DNA from: Streptomyces tsukubensis
GTDB lineage: Bacteria; Actinomycetota; Actinomycetes; Streptomycetales; Streptomycetaceae
Assembly (NCBI RefSeq): GCF_009296025.1
Contig: NZ_CP045178.1
Location: forward strand, 6,572,001 to 6,636,000
DNA: 64,000 nt
Direction: 5' to 3'
Shown here: in pieces, positions 35,863 to 44,814 of the stretch
How the letters are laid out: each line of letters begins with the position of its first letter
Numbering within the stretch: position 1 is the first letter of the stretch
Notes under the pieces: model-generated
The model's input: the letters and a program-made list of their open reading frames with translations, nothing else
Databases searched by the model: none
What the model was told of the DNA's origin: nothing
Program-made: the position numbers and the translations under genes

Positions 35863-35933
35863 GAGACTCTCCTTGGATTCGTGGCCCTCGCCTGCGCGGC
35901 CGAGCCGTGGGTGGTGAGGGGCGTGGCCGGCGG

Positions 35934-37475
35934 TCACCGGCCGACTCCGACGCTGAGGTACTTGTGGTCGAGGAAACCCTCCACGCCCAAGTGGCCTCCC
36001 TCCCGGCCGTATCCGCTGCCCTTGACTCCTCCGAAGGGGGCCTGCGGAGGAGCGAGAGGCGCGCCGTTGACCGTGACCATGCCGAACCTGAGAGCCTCCG
36101 AGACGCGCATGGTGCGTCCGAGATCGCGGGTCCACACATAGGCCACGAGTCCGTACGGGGTGGCGTTGGCACGGGCGACGACGGCCTCGTTGTCATGGTC
36201 GGTACTCGCTTTGTGGCCGGCCCCCGCAGGACGTTGTTCCTCGTCACCGAAGACGAGGACGGGCGCCACGGGGCCGAAGGTCTCCTCGTGGCAGATGAGC
36301 ATCTCCTCGTCGACGTCTGCCAGGACGGTGGGCTCGTAGAAAGCGCCGCCGGAGAAGCGGTCACCCTCGGGGCGGCGACCGCCGGTGACCACCCGGGCTC
36401 CGCGCGCGAGCGCGTCCTCGACGTGCCGCTCGACCTTGGCACGGGCGCGTTCGTTGATCAACGGCCCCAGCGTGGAGCCCGGGTCGGACCCCGGCGCCGC
36501 CGTCAACTGTGCCGCCTGACCGGCCAGTTGGCGGATGAATTCCTCCGCGACTCGCCTGTGCACGAAAATCCGGTTGGGGGAGGTGCAGGCCTGCCCGCAG
36601 TTGAGGAACTTGGAGCGGGCCACGGCCGCCGCGGCGGCCGGGATGTCCGCGTCGGGAAAGACGAGGACGGGGGCGTGGCCGCCGAGCTCGATCGCCAGCC
36701 GTTTGACGTCCTGCGCGCTCTGCTCGATGAGCCGCCGGCCCACAACCGTGGAACCGGTGAAGGAAACTTTCCGCACCCTGCTGTCCGCCATCACCGCGGC
36801 GGCGAACAGCTCCGGCCGGGAGGTCGGTACGAGGTTGAACACCCCCGCAGGCAGTCCGGCGTCCATCAGGGCCCGGCCGACGGCGGCGGCGCAGAGCGGT
36901 GTCAGCTCGGAGGGCTTCAGTAGGACGGTGCAGCCGGCAGCGAGGGCCGGTCCGAGCTTGCGGGTGATCATGGAGGCAGGGAAGTTCCACGGAGTGATCG
37001 CGGCGACCACACCCACCGGCTCGGGCAGCACCCATATCCGGCTGTCCGCAGTGGCGGCGGGGACGGTCTCGCCGTACACCCTGCGCGTCTCCTCCGCGGC
37101 CCAGAGAAGATGTTCCCCTGCCGATTCGACCTCGCCCACCGCTTCCAGCGACGGCTTGCCCTGCTCGCGGGTCATCAGCGCGCCGATCTCCGCGGCCCGC
37201 TCGGCAAGCAGTGCGGCGGCCCCCCGCAAGATGTCCGCCCGCCGGTGCGCCGGCATGGCCCGCCAACCGGGCAGGGCCCGCTCCGCCGCGTCGACGGCCG
37301 CGCCGGTGCGCCCGGGACCACAGTCCGCCACCTCGGCCACCACCGAGCCGTCCGCCGGGTCGGTGACCTCGAAGACCGCCCCGTCCTCGGCGTCGGCCCA
37401 CTCGCCGTCGATCAGGGCCTGTACACCGTCGGCCAGGATCTGCTCGCCTTCGGCCGGGGCCTGTGTGCTGCTCAT
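35934..37475 (-). CDS. NAD(P)-dependent aldehyde dehydrogenase, semialdehyde dehydrogenase type
   Basis: The 513-residue enzyme has the ALDH cofactor motif ITPWNFPASMITRK, catalytic Glu about 263 in ELGGHAP and catalytic Cys about 297 in NCGQACTSPNR. It is closest in motif to succinate-semialdehyde or alpha-ketoglutarate-semialdehyde dehydrogenases. An insertion of about 18 residues (QRPAGAGHKASTDHD region, near 415-432) interrupts the usual FxxEEEAI segment, a departure that may reflect an indel. In this operon it would oxidise the semialdehyde at the end of a sugar-acid pathway (inference). Confidence 0.87.
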   Translation of the reverse strand: MSSTQAPAEGEQILADGVQALIDGEWADAEDGAVFEVTDPADGSVVAEVADCGPGRTGAAVDAAERALPGWRAMPAHRRADILRGAAALLAERAAEIGALMTREQGKPSLEAVGEVESAGEHLLWAAEETRRVYGETVPAATADSRIWVLPEPVGVVAAITPWNFPASMITRKLGPALAAGCTVLLKPSELTPLCAAAVGRALMDAGLPAGVFNLVPTSRPELFAAAVMADSRVRKVSFTGSTVVGRRLIEQSAQDVKRLAIELGGHAPVLVFPDADIPAAAAAVARSKFLNCGQACTSPNRIFVHRRVAEEFIRQLAGQAAQLTAAPGSDPGSTLGPLINERARAKVERHVEDALARGARVVTGGRRPEGDRFSGGAFYEPTVLADVDEEMLICHEETFGPVAPVLVFGDEEQRPAGAGHKASTDHDNEAVVARANATPYGLVAYVWTRDLGRTMRVSEALRFGMVTVNGAPLAPPQAPFGGVKGSGYGREGGHLGVEGFLDHKYLSVGVGR

Positions 37476-37557
37476 GGTTCTGCTTTCCTCTCGTCTCGTC
37501 GTACGTGCTCGCCCGCTCCGAGGCGCCGCCCCGTCGCGGGGCGGCGCCTCGGAGGAT

Positions 37558-38280
37558 CTACGGGGTGGCGTCCTCGCCCGCGCGCTGTTCGTCGAGCGCC
37601 CGGACCAGTGCGTGCATCGCCGCCAGTTCGTGCGTGCCCACCAGCTCCGCGGCCGCCTGGAGTCTTCCCTCCGCGAGCGCGTCCCTGATGGCCACGTGCT
37701 CGGCGTGGGACTCGGGAAGCCGCCACGGCACCAGGCGGAAGCCGCGCTGGGCCGTCGCGGTCTTGGACCAGACCCCGGTCAGCATCCGGTGGATCATCTG
37801 TGTCTGCGCGGTGTCGCAGAGGAGCGAGTGGAACCTCCGGTTGAGGGTGGCGAACCGTGCCACATCCTCCTGGGCCACCGCCTCGGCGGACTCGGCGAGG
37901 ACCGCGTCCACCTGTGCGAGTCTGGTGCCGGTCAGTGGTCCGCCGAGCTCCAGGGCCAAGGCCGAGAGCGAAGCTCTGATCCCGTACAGCTCACGTGCGT
38001 TGTCCACCGTCACCTGCGCCACCACCGCGCCCACGTGCGGCCGTTCCGCCAGCCAGCCCTCCGAGACCAGCTGCTTGACGGCCTCCCGCACGGGGGTCTC
38101 GCTGACGCCGACGGCTTCCGCGACCGTGCGCGCCACGAGCTTCGTGCCCGGTTCGGCCTGCCCGGACATGATCTGCTGTTTGATGTACTCGGCGGCGAGA
38201 TCGGCCTTCGTGCGGAAAGGCTCGGGCCGCCACGGAGCCGCTGTGCCGGAGGGGGGCTGGGAGGGGAGTCTTCGGTTCAT
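37558..38280 (-). CDS. GntR family regulator, FadR/FCD subfamily
   Basis: The 240-residue regulator has an N-terminal winged helix (AAEYIKQQIMSGQAEPGTKL, then VSETPVREAVKQLVSEGWL, about residues 30-95) and an all-helical FCD effector domain (about 105-225) with metal-ligand histidines. FCD-type GntR proteins usually bind sugar acids or related carboxylates and repress the adjacent catabolic operon. It sits between the dehydratase and aldehyde dehydrogenase genes, so it probably controls this cluster. Confidence 0.87.
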   Translation of the reverse strand: MNRRLPSQPPSGTAAPWRPEPFRTKADLAAEYIKQQIMSGQAEPGTKLVARTVAEAVGVSETPVREAVKQLVSEGWLAERPHVGAVVAQVTVDNARELYGIRASLSALALELGGPLTGTRLAQVDAVLAESAEAVAQEDVARFATLNRRFHSLLCDTAQTQMIHRMLTGVWSKTATAQRGFRLVPWRLPESHAEHVAIRDALAEGRLQAAAELVGTHELAAMHALVRALDEQRAGEDATP

Positions 38281-38289
38281 GTATGCCTC

Positions 38290-39450
38290 TCACACCTGCT
38301 GTACGGTCAGCGGCTCCATCGCCGCGTGGTCAAGTTCGACACCGATCCCCGGCCCCTCGGGGAGCGGTACGTTCCCCGAGGCGTCAGGCAGCAGTGGCCG
38401 GGTGAGCATCACGTGGAAGACGTCCGGCACGATCACCGGGGGGTCGTACGGATACTCCAGCCACTCGCAGTTCGGCAGCGAAGCACACAACTGCAGGTTG
38501 CCCGCCACGCCCAGGCCCGTCGCCCAGGCGTGCGGGATCACCTTGCGCTGTCGCGCGGCGGCCATCATCCCGAACATCCGTAGCGCGCCGATCTCCTCGC
38601 TCTCGTTGGCGTCCGGCTGGTAGATGTTGAAGCAGTCGTCCTCCAGCAGGTGCACGAGGTGGCCGAAGCCGCGATTGTGCTCGCCGCCCGCGATCGGGAT
38701 GGGGGACGCGGCCGTCAGTTCCCGCAGGGAACGGTAGTCGTGACGGCCGAGTGGTTCCTCCAGCCAGGCCACATCGAGATCGGCCAACTCCCTGGCCGTG
38801 GCCAGTGCCCGGTCGAAGTCCCAGATCATCCGGGTGCCGTCGGGACGGTAACGCCAAGATGCGGCGGCCTGGTTGGCGTCCACCATGAGTGCGACATCAG
38901 GACCGACCGCCTCCCGCACGGCCGCCACCTGTGCGACGTCCTCGGCGATCGTGTCCGCGTGGACCCGCAGCTTGATGCCGGTGAACCCCTCCTCGACCAC
39001 TCTGAGGGCGTCTTCGGCCCGCTGCTGGGCGCCGCGCACCTCGCCGAAGCTGGCGTACGCGCGCACGGGGGACGGGTCGCCGCCCCACAGTCTGTGCAGC
39101 GGCTGTCCGCAGGCCTTGCCCACGGCGTCCCAGACGGCGACACCCACCACCCAGGGCCGGGGAAAGACGTATTCGGCCACGTACCGCAGCCGGTTGGCGA
39201 TGCCCTGGGTCTCGAAGATGTCGAGGCCGACGAGCTGGGGGCGCAGCCACGTACGGATCGCCTCAAGGAGTATCGGCCCGGTGCCGTGACCCATGTCCCC
39301 GCCGGACACTCCGACGATGCCGTCCTCCGTCTCCACCTCGACGATCACGGCCGACATTGAGCGGTGGCCGCCCTCCGGCGCCCAGGAGGGCCGGAACGGA
39401 CGCGGGTAGGGCAGTTCGATGAGCCGGGCGCGGACGTCTCGTATGCGCAT
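38290..39450 (-). CDS. Enolase-superfamily dehydratase (mandelate racemase/muconate lactonizing family)
   Basis: The 386-residue enzyme has the capping domain and a TIM barrel with Lys160-x-Arg162 (GIKLRVH), metal ligands Asp191 (MVDANQ), Glu231/232 (WLEEPL) and Glu257 (AGGEH), and a C-terminal His307 (IPHAWATG). A K-x-R pair with an acting His is typical of acid-sugar dehydratases. It would abstract the proton alpha to a sugar carboxylate to give a 2-keto-3-deoxy acid. ATG 39450 begins MRIRDVRARLIELPYPRPFR. The specific aldonate cannot be determined. Confidence 0.88.
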   Translation of the reverse strand: MRIRDVRARLIELPYPRPFRPSWAPEGGHRSMSAVIVEVETEDGIVGVSGGDMGHGTGPILLEAIRTWLRPQLVGLDIFETQGIANRLRYVAEYVFPRPWVVGVAVWDAVGKACGQPLHRLWGGDPSPVRAYASFGEVRGAQQRAEDALRVVEEGFTGIKLRVHADTIAEDVAQVAAVREAVGPDVALMVDANQAAASWRYRPDGTRMIWDFDRALATARELADLDVAWLEEPLGRHDYRSLRELTAASPIPIAGGEHNRGFGHLVHLLEDDCFNIYQPDANESEEIGALRMFGMMAAARQRKVIPHAWATGLGVAGNLQLCASLPNCEWLEYPYDPPVIVPDVFHVMLTRPLLPDASGNVPLPEGPGIGVELDHAAMEPLTVQQV

Positions 39451-39512
39451 GGTGTCGTGTGTCTCCGCGGGGTGGAGGGGAACGGAACCAGGGTGCTGGC
39501 GGCGGGGCGGGG

Positions 39513-40423
39513 TCAGCCCTTGGTCGCTCCGTCCGCGAGCCCCTTGACGAGGTACTTCTGCACGGCGAGGGCGAAGATGACCACCGGCAGCACCGTCAGT
39601 ACTCCGACGGCCGCGAGGGGACCCCACAGCCCGCCCTGTTCCGTGTCCGCGGCCATGCCGGCGATGGCTACCGGGATGGTCACCGCCCGGTCGTTGGTCA
39701 GTACCAGCGCGAACAGCAACTCCTCCCAGGCCAGGATGATGCAGTAGATCAACGTCGAGACGAGACCACCGAGGCTGCACGGCACGATGATGCGGAAAAG
39801 GCGCCGAACCTCGTGCACCCGTCGACCATCGCCGACTCCTCCAACTCCCGCGGCAGTCCGCGGAAGAAGGCCTGCATCAACCACACCACGTACGGGATGA
39901 GGAACGTCATGTAGGCGAGGATCACGGTGATGTACTGGTCGGTCAGCTGGAGCTTCCTCGCGACGAGGAACATCGGGACGACCAGGGCGATCGGCGGCAC
40001 CGCGCGGGAAGCGAGGATCAGTCCCGCGACCACCCCGGCCCCGCGCATCCGCAGCCGCGACAGCGCGTAGCCGGCCATCGAGCCGACGACCATCGAGATG
40101 ACGGCGGAGCCACCCGCCACGATGACCGTGTTGATCATCCGCGGCAGGATCCTGGCCTGCTTGAAGTAGCTCGTGTAGTTCACAGAGGTCAGTTCGCTGA
40201 AGATGCGGGGCGGGGCGGTGAAGATGTCCCGCGGCAGCTTCAGGGAGATGATGACCATCCACAGCACCGGGAAGAGGAAGGCCAGCGTCACAAGGACGGC
40301 CCCGGTGATGGCCAGGACCCGGCCCCACTTGATGCCCGGCCGCCCGACGCGCCTGCCGTGTCGGGCCCCGGGAGCGGGCCGCTTCCGTGCCCCGGAGGGG
40401 GCCTGCACTGTCTCGCTCACCAT
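39513..40423 (-). pseudogene. Carbohydrate ABC transporter permease (MalG type) with one-base frameshift
   Basis: The start at 40423 gives MVSETVQAPSGARKRPAPG and membrane helices up to the EAA-loop region ESAMVDGCTRFGAF. There the frame breaks. The remaining helices (FRIIVPCSLGGLVSTLIYC to the C terminus YLVKGLADGATKG) continue in another frame to 39513. Adding one base to the run of four A (39796-39799 on the plus strand) restores a full permease. This is either a sequencing error in a homopolymer or a real inactivating deletion. It overlaps the upstream permease by seven bases. Confidence 0.8.
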
Positions 40424-41343
40424 CGGTTCTCCAGCCGCCGTGTTATCCAGAAGAGGGCGTAGGTGACCACCAGCGTCAGCAGCAGCACCAGGGTGGCCAT
40501 GGAGGACGCGCTGCCGAACTCCAGGCTGCGGAAACCCTTGTCGTAGATGTAGAGGTTCACCACGTCGGTGGCCTGTCCCGGGCCGCCCTTGGTGGCCGCC
40601 AGTGCGATGTCGAACATCTTCACCGCACCCAGCCACCGCACGATGAACGCGGCCGACATGACCGGTACGAGGAGCGGCAGCGTGATCCGCCACAGGGTGC
40701 GCCACGCGGACGCGCCGTCCATGCGGGCCGCCTCGTACACCTCCGAGGGCAGCGCCATGATCCCGGCGGAGGCGATGAGAACCACGAAGGGCGTCCAGCG
40801 CCAGGTGTCGATCACCACGAGGCTGACCATGGCCAGGTTCGGGTCACCGAGCCACTCCACGGGCCCGAGTCCGACCAGTCCCAGAACGTGGTTGACGATG
40901 CCCCACATAGGGTCGAGCAGCATCCGCCAGATGCCGCCCGCGACGACGGGGGCGACCACCATCGGAATCAGGAACAGCGCCCGCAGCACCCCGCGCCCCT
41001 TCCACTCGACGTTGAGCAGAAAGGCGATGGCGAACCCCAGCACCATTTGGAGCGGGAGAGCGAGCACCAGATAGACGCCGGTCACCTTCAGGGACTTGAT
41101 GAAACCCGGATCCTCAAGCACCAGCCGGTAGTTGTTCCAGCCCACCCAGCCGGAGGGCTCGAACTTCGCGAGGTCGAAGGAGGAGAAGCTGACCCAGACC
41201 GTGTAGGCGATCGGGTAGAGCAGCATGCCGCCGAGCAGTACGAGCGCGGGGGTGAGGAACAGCCACGCGGTGCCGGGCTCGCCGAGCCGTGTGCCGCGGC
41301 GGAACGGCAGCAGCCCGCGGGGTGTCATCGTGCGGCCGCTCAC
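40417..41343 (-). CDS. Carbohydrate ABC transporter permease (MalF type)
   Basis: The 308-residue membrane protein has six helices and the EAA loop YEAARMDGASAWRTLWRITL (about residues 197-216), which docks the ATPase. It pairs with the frameshifted MalG-type permease and the lipoprotein encoded upstream. GTG 41343 overlaps the upstream stop (GTGA); ATG 41328 is also possible. No ATPase gene is in the cluster. In Streptomyces the shared MsiK ATPase commonly energises such importers. Confidence 0.9.
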   Translation of the reverse strand: MSGRTMTPRGLLPFRRGTRLGEPGTAWLFLTPALVLLGGMLLYPIAYTVWVSFSSFDLAKFEPSGWVGWNNYRLVLEDPGFIKSLKVTGVYLVLALPLQMVLGFAIAFLLNVEWKGRGVLRALFLIPMVVAPVVAGGIWRMLLDPMWGIVNHVLGLVGLGPVEWLGDPNLAMVSLVVIDTWRWTPFVVLIASAGIMALPSEVYEAARMDGASAWRTLWRITLPLLVPVMSAAFIVRWLGAVKMFDIALAATKGGPGQATDVVNLYIYDKGFRSLEFGSASSMATLVLLLTLVVTYALFWITRRLENRW

Positions 41344-42692
41344 TGGTCGTACCCCTTTGCCGCGAGGAGCTTGGACATGTCCTCTTCCGCCTGGTCGAGT
41401 GCGCCCTTCGCGCTCGTCTCGCCGGACATCGCCCTACTGGTCTGCAGGGCGAGGATCTGCTGGACGGCGTCGGACTCCGGGAGCCTGGGACGGTACATCT
41501 TCCCGGCCTGCACCGCCTTGTCCCCCTTCTTGATGGCGTCGTACACGGGGCCCAGCCAGGCGGCAGGAGGTGCGGCCAGCGTGGACCGTCGGGCGGGGAA
41601 CGAGCCCAGATGGGCGCCGGCCCACTTCTCACCCTTCTTCGAGGTCACCCACTGCAGGAACGTCCAGGCCGCGGCCTGATGGGGAGATTTCTTCGTGACA
41701 GCGGCGGACCAGATGCCGCGGTGCGTGCTGGGTCCTGCCGAACCGGCGGGCATGGTGGTGATGCCGACGTCTCCGGGAGCGAGCTTCGTCGACGCCTTGT
41801 CGAGGGCGGTGCCCTTGTAGACGCTGCCCCACATGAACATGGTGGCCGTCCTGCCCTGCCGGAACGCCTCCAGCGGCTCGTTGAACTGGTAGGTACTCGC
41901 CCCGGGTGGCGCGTGTTTGAGCAGGTCGACGTGGGTCTGCAACGCTTTGACGCCCTTTGCGTTGTTGAACGTCACGTGGTGTTGGCTGTCCATCAGCTGC
42001 CCGCCGTCGGCGTTGAGGATCGACTGCCAGATGGTGGGGGTCAGAGGGTCCTTGGTGAAGTACGTGCCGACCGCCCAGGAGTCCTTCTTGCCGTCGCCGT
42101 CGGTGTCCTGGTCGAGCTTGCCGGCGTCCTTGAGGTACTGCTTCCAGGTCGTCCGCTCGTCGGGTTCGGCGACCCCGGCCTTCTTGTAAAGGGCCTTGTT
42201 GTAGAACATCAGCATCAGGTTGGTGCGTACGGGGACGGCGTACTGATGGCCCTGGGCCTGTCCGGCCGCGAGGTCGGAGGGTGTGAAGTCGTCCCAGTCG
42301 TAGGCCTTGTCCGTGAATTTGCCGACGCTGTCCTTGCGAAGGTCGAGGAGCGCGCCGCTTTCCGCGAGCCTGGGTATCCACGGGTCGTCGGCGAGCACGA
42401 TGTCGTACGTCGGTTTGACGCCGGTCAGATCCAGCATGGTCTTCGGCAACTGGTCGTCATAGGGCAGGCCGTCGACCCTGACCTTGATGTTCGGGTACTC
42501 CTCGCGGAACCGCGGGACGAGCTTGTCCTGCCACTGCTTGGCGAAGGCGTCGTTGGCCAGCACCCGTATCTCCACCGGCTTTCGGTCGGTGCCGAGACTG
42601 CCCGCACTGCCCTCCTGCGGGGGCGAGGTACAGCCGGCGGCCAGCAGGGCCAGGGCCGCCGCGACGGTGGCCGGCGCGGGGATTCTGCGCAT
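41340..42692 (-). CDS. Sugar ABC transporter substrate-binding lipoprotein
   Basis: The 450-residue extracellular solute-binding protein (family 1) has a lipoprotein signal, MRRIPAPATVAAALALLAAG followed by Cys (lipobox LAAGC). The mature binding protein contains WDDFTPSDLAAGQAQGHQYA and NADGGQLMDS. It captures the sugar or sugar acid for the two permeases. ATG 42692 has GAGGAGACC upstream; ATG 42710 is the alternative. It heads the catabolic operon, and a candidate operator lies about 300 bases upstream. Confidence 0.9.
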   Translation of the reverse strand: MRRIPAPATVAAALALLAAGCTSPPQEGSAGSLGTDRKPVEIRVLANDAFAKQWQDKLVPRFREEYPNIKVRVDGLPYDDQLPKTMLDLTGVKPTYDIVLADDPWIPRLAESGALLDLRKDSVGKFTDKAYDWDDFTPSDLAAGQAQGHQYAVPVRTNLMLMFYNKALYKKAGVAEPDERTTWKQYLKDAGKLDQDTDGDGKKDSWAVGTYFTKDPLTPTIWQSILNADGGQLMDSQHHVTFNNAKGVKALQTHVDLLKHAPPGASTYQFNEPLEAFRQGRTATMFMWGSVYKGTALDKASTKLAPGDVGITTMPAGSAGPSTHRGIWSAAVTKKSPHQAAAWTFLQWVTSKKGEKWAGAHLGSFPARRSTLAAPPAAWLGPVYDAIKKGDKAVQAGKMYRPRLPESDAVQQILALQTSRAMSGETSAKGALDQAEEDMSKLLAAKGYDQ

Positions 42693-43162
42693 GGAAAACG
42701 GTCTCCTCATCTCAGTTGGGAGAGAACGGGCGAGGGAAGGGAGGGGGAGGTGCGTGGAGGGACGGGGGCAAGTCGCAGAGCCGGCGGTGGCCCTTGATGG
42801 CGCCCCGGTGGGTGCTCCCGGCCTGCCGTCCGCAGAGGGTGTGCGCGTCCGGGCCGTACACGCCGGTGAGTTCCGCGTTCGGCGCGAACCGGCCGGGGTC
42901 GGGCCCCTCGACGTCACGGGGCTCGACGGTTTCCACGGTGCGGGCGGCGACGGCCGCACGTGACTTCACTGACCGCGCCCTCCCCATATTCTGGATTCTA
43001 TGGAATGTGGGATGAGTGTAGGTGGAAGATCACCGACCGTCCAGGGGTGCGGAGAAAGGCCGCCGCAGGCGGCCCGCGAGGCCGGTGGCTGTGCGCTGAT
43101 GGGCCAACCGGCGGGTGGGAAAGCAGTGGTTGCTGACCCGTGAGGCCAGTCGCACCACGTAA
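42693..43162. promoter_or_regulatory. Operon leader with GntR-like palindrome
   Basis: This region precedes the minus-strand ABC/catabolic operon. ATTC-TATG-GAAT at 42995-43006 is a small palindrome of the kind bound by GntR-family dimers and could be the operator of the operon's own FCD regulator. A minus-strand frame at 42712-42987 is proline/arginine-rich and unsupported. The surrounding AT-rich patch 42985-43020 probably contains the promoter. Confidence 0.4.
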
Positions 43163-43200
43163 AAGAGGAGCCCCACACCTGTCCGGGTGTCGGCCTCCTC
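43163..43200 (-). terminator. Hairpin downstream of a minus-strand gene remnant
   Basis: GAGGAGCCCCACACC pairs imperfectly with GGGTGTCGGCCTCCTC around TGTCC. It lies just past the stop of the truncated minus-strand gene at 43242 and would end that transcript. Confidence 0.55.
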
Positions 43201-43241
43201 CTATATGTGCGGTTACCAGGGTGAACCACTCGACAAGCGGG

Positions 43242-43470
43242 TCAAGTCCGCCGCGAGGTGCCGCCTCCCGCCCCCCGCGTCGCCGGGGACGGGGCGTGTC
43301 CATCCGCGCCGGTCCACCGCAGCGGCCCGTACAGCAGCTCGGTGGCGCCCGGCATGAAGCGGGAACCGTGGTGGTAGACCGGGTCCATCGTGGTCACGAT
43401 CAGCCTGCCCGCGGTCGACACACGGTTCTCGTACAGCAGCACCTGCTGTCGCTCAGGGTTACCCTCGCGC
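43242..43470 (-). pseudogene. 3' remnant of an unidentified minus-strand gene
   Basis: The minus frame ending at 43242 reads QQVLLYENRVSTAGRLIVTT, then MDPVYHHGSRFMPGATELLY and GPLRWTGADGHA. This looks like the natural C-terminal domain of a globular protein, with a terminator after the stop. Further upstream the same frame is antisense to the rep gene and meaningless. The gene's 5' part was therefore replaced at about 43460-43480 by the integrative element. I cannot name the family. Confidence 0.5.
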
Positions 43471-44814
43471 TGCCGGGTCAACCACCCCGACTTCGACCGC
43501 GCACAGCAGCAGATCGAACGCCTCGGAGGATGCACCGAACCCGTACGCCTGACCGGCCACACCACCACCGTCGACACCACGACGGGTGAGGTACTGCGCG
43601 CCTATACCTCCTCCGACGAACCGACGGGCAGCCTGCTCACCGCGTGCGGCAACCGCCGCTCCTCACGCTGCCCGGCCTGCTCCCGCCTCTACGCCGCCGA
43701 CACCTACCACCTCATCCGCGCCGGCCTCTCCGGCGGCAAGACCGTGCCCGACACCGTCCGCACCCACCCCCGTGTCTTCGCCACCCTCACCGCCCCCTCC
43801 TTCGGCCCCGTCCACAACCGCCCCGACGCCCGCCCTTGCCACTGCGGCACCCGCCACGAACCCGCTGACCCTCTGCTCGGCACACCGCTGAATCCGGCGA
43901 TGTACGACTACGCGGGCGCAGTCCTCTTCAACGTCCACGCCGGGGCCTTGTGGGCCCGCTTCACCACCTACCTGCGCCGTGAGATCGCCACCCGACTCGG
44001 CCTGACCCAGAAGGCCGCCCACGCGGTCCTGCGAGTGTCCTTCGCCAAGGTCGCCGAGTACCAGAAGCGCGGCCTGGTCCACTTCCATGCCGTGATCCCG
44101 CTCGACGGCCCCGAAGGCAGCACTCAGCCCCCACCTCGGTACGCCACCGTCTCAGTGCTCACCGACGCCATCCGGGCCGCCGCCTCGCGGGTCCGCATCA
44201 CGGTCGAGTCGGACGCGGTCGGGGAACGCGAACTCGCCTGGGGCGAACAGCTCGACGTCCGCGAGATCGCCGCCTTCGGCACCGACGCCGAACTGACCGA
44301 TCAAGCGGTCGCCGCCTACGTAGCCAAGCACGTCACCAAGTCCGCCGACGCCTCCGGCACCCTTGACCGTGCCCTGTTCTGCCGTCCCTGCCCGGGACGC
44401 GGCGCCACCCTCTTGCCCCAGGGGACCCCGCTGCCGTGCACCGCGTGCGGCGGCACCGGGCAGGCCCGGCCCCTGCCACGCCTTGGCGTCGCCCGGCACG
44501 TGCGGCAGATGATCCGCACCTGCTGGGAGCTGGGCAGGCTGCCGGAGTTCGCTGGCCTGAAGCTTTGGAAGTGGGCTCACATGCTCGGCTTCCGGGGCCA
44601 CTTCTCCGCGAAATCCCGCCGCTACTCCACCACCCTCAGCGCGCTGCGTGGCGTCCGCCGGGCCTGGCGTACCGAACGGGCCGGCACGTCGCCGCCTACA
44701 TCGCCAAGTACGCCACCAAGGGCGCCGAGACCACCACCGGCACCCTCGACCGCCGCCTCCGCTTCCTCGCCGAACTCGCGGGCCACGACATCACCGACCA
44801 CGCCCGCCGACTGA
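43390..44814 (+). pseudogene. Replication initiator of a pSAM2/SLP1-type element, truncated and chimeric
   Basis: From about 43480 the frame reads CRVNHPDFDRAQQQIERLGG, CTEPVRLTGHTTT and HLIRAGLSGGKTVPD, the conserved RepSA-like initiator of actinomycete integrative elements. Zinc-type CxxC motifs (CPACSR, CRPCPG, CTACGG) and HMLGFRGHFSAKSRRYSTTL follow. The first 30 codons (43390-43479) overlap a foreign gene remnant and are not Rep, so the 5' end is lost. After AWRTERAG (about 44680) the frame leaves Rep homology and reads nonsense to 44814 because it fuses out of frame with a second rep fragment. Confidence 0.75.

Noticed and set aside
42712..42987. 91-residue minus-strand ORF upstream of the binding lipoprotein
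   Set aside because: It is proline/arginine-rich without a recognisable domain and lies over the probable promoter region.
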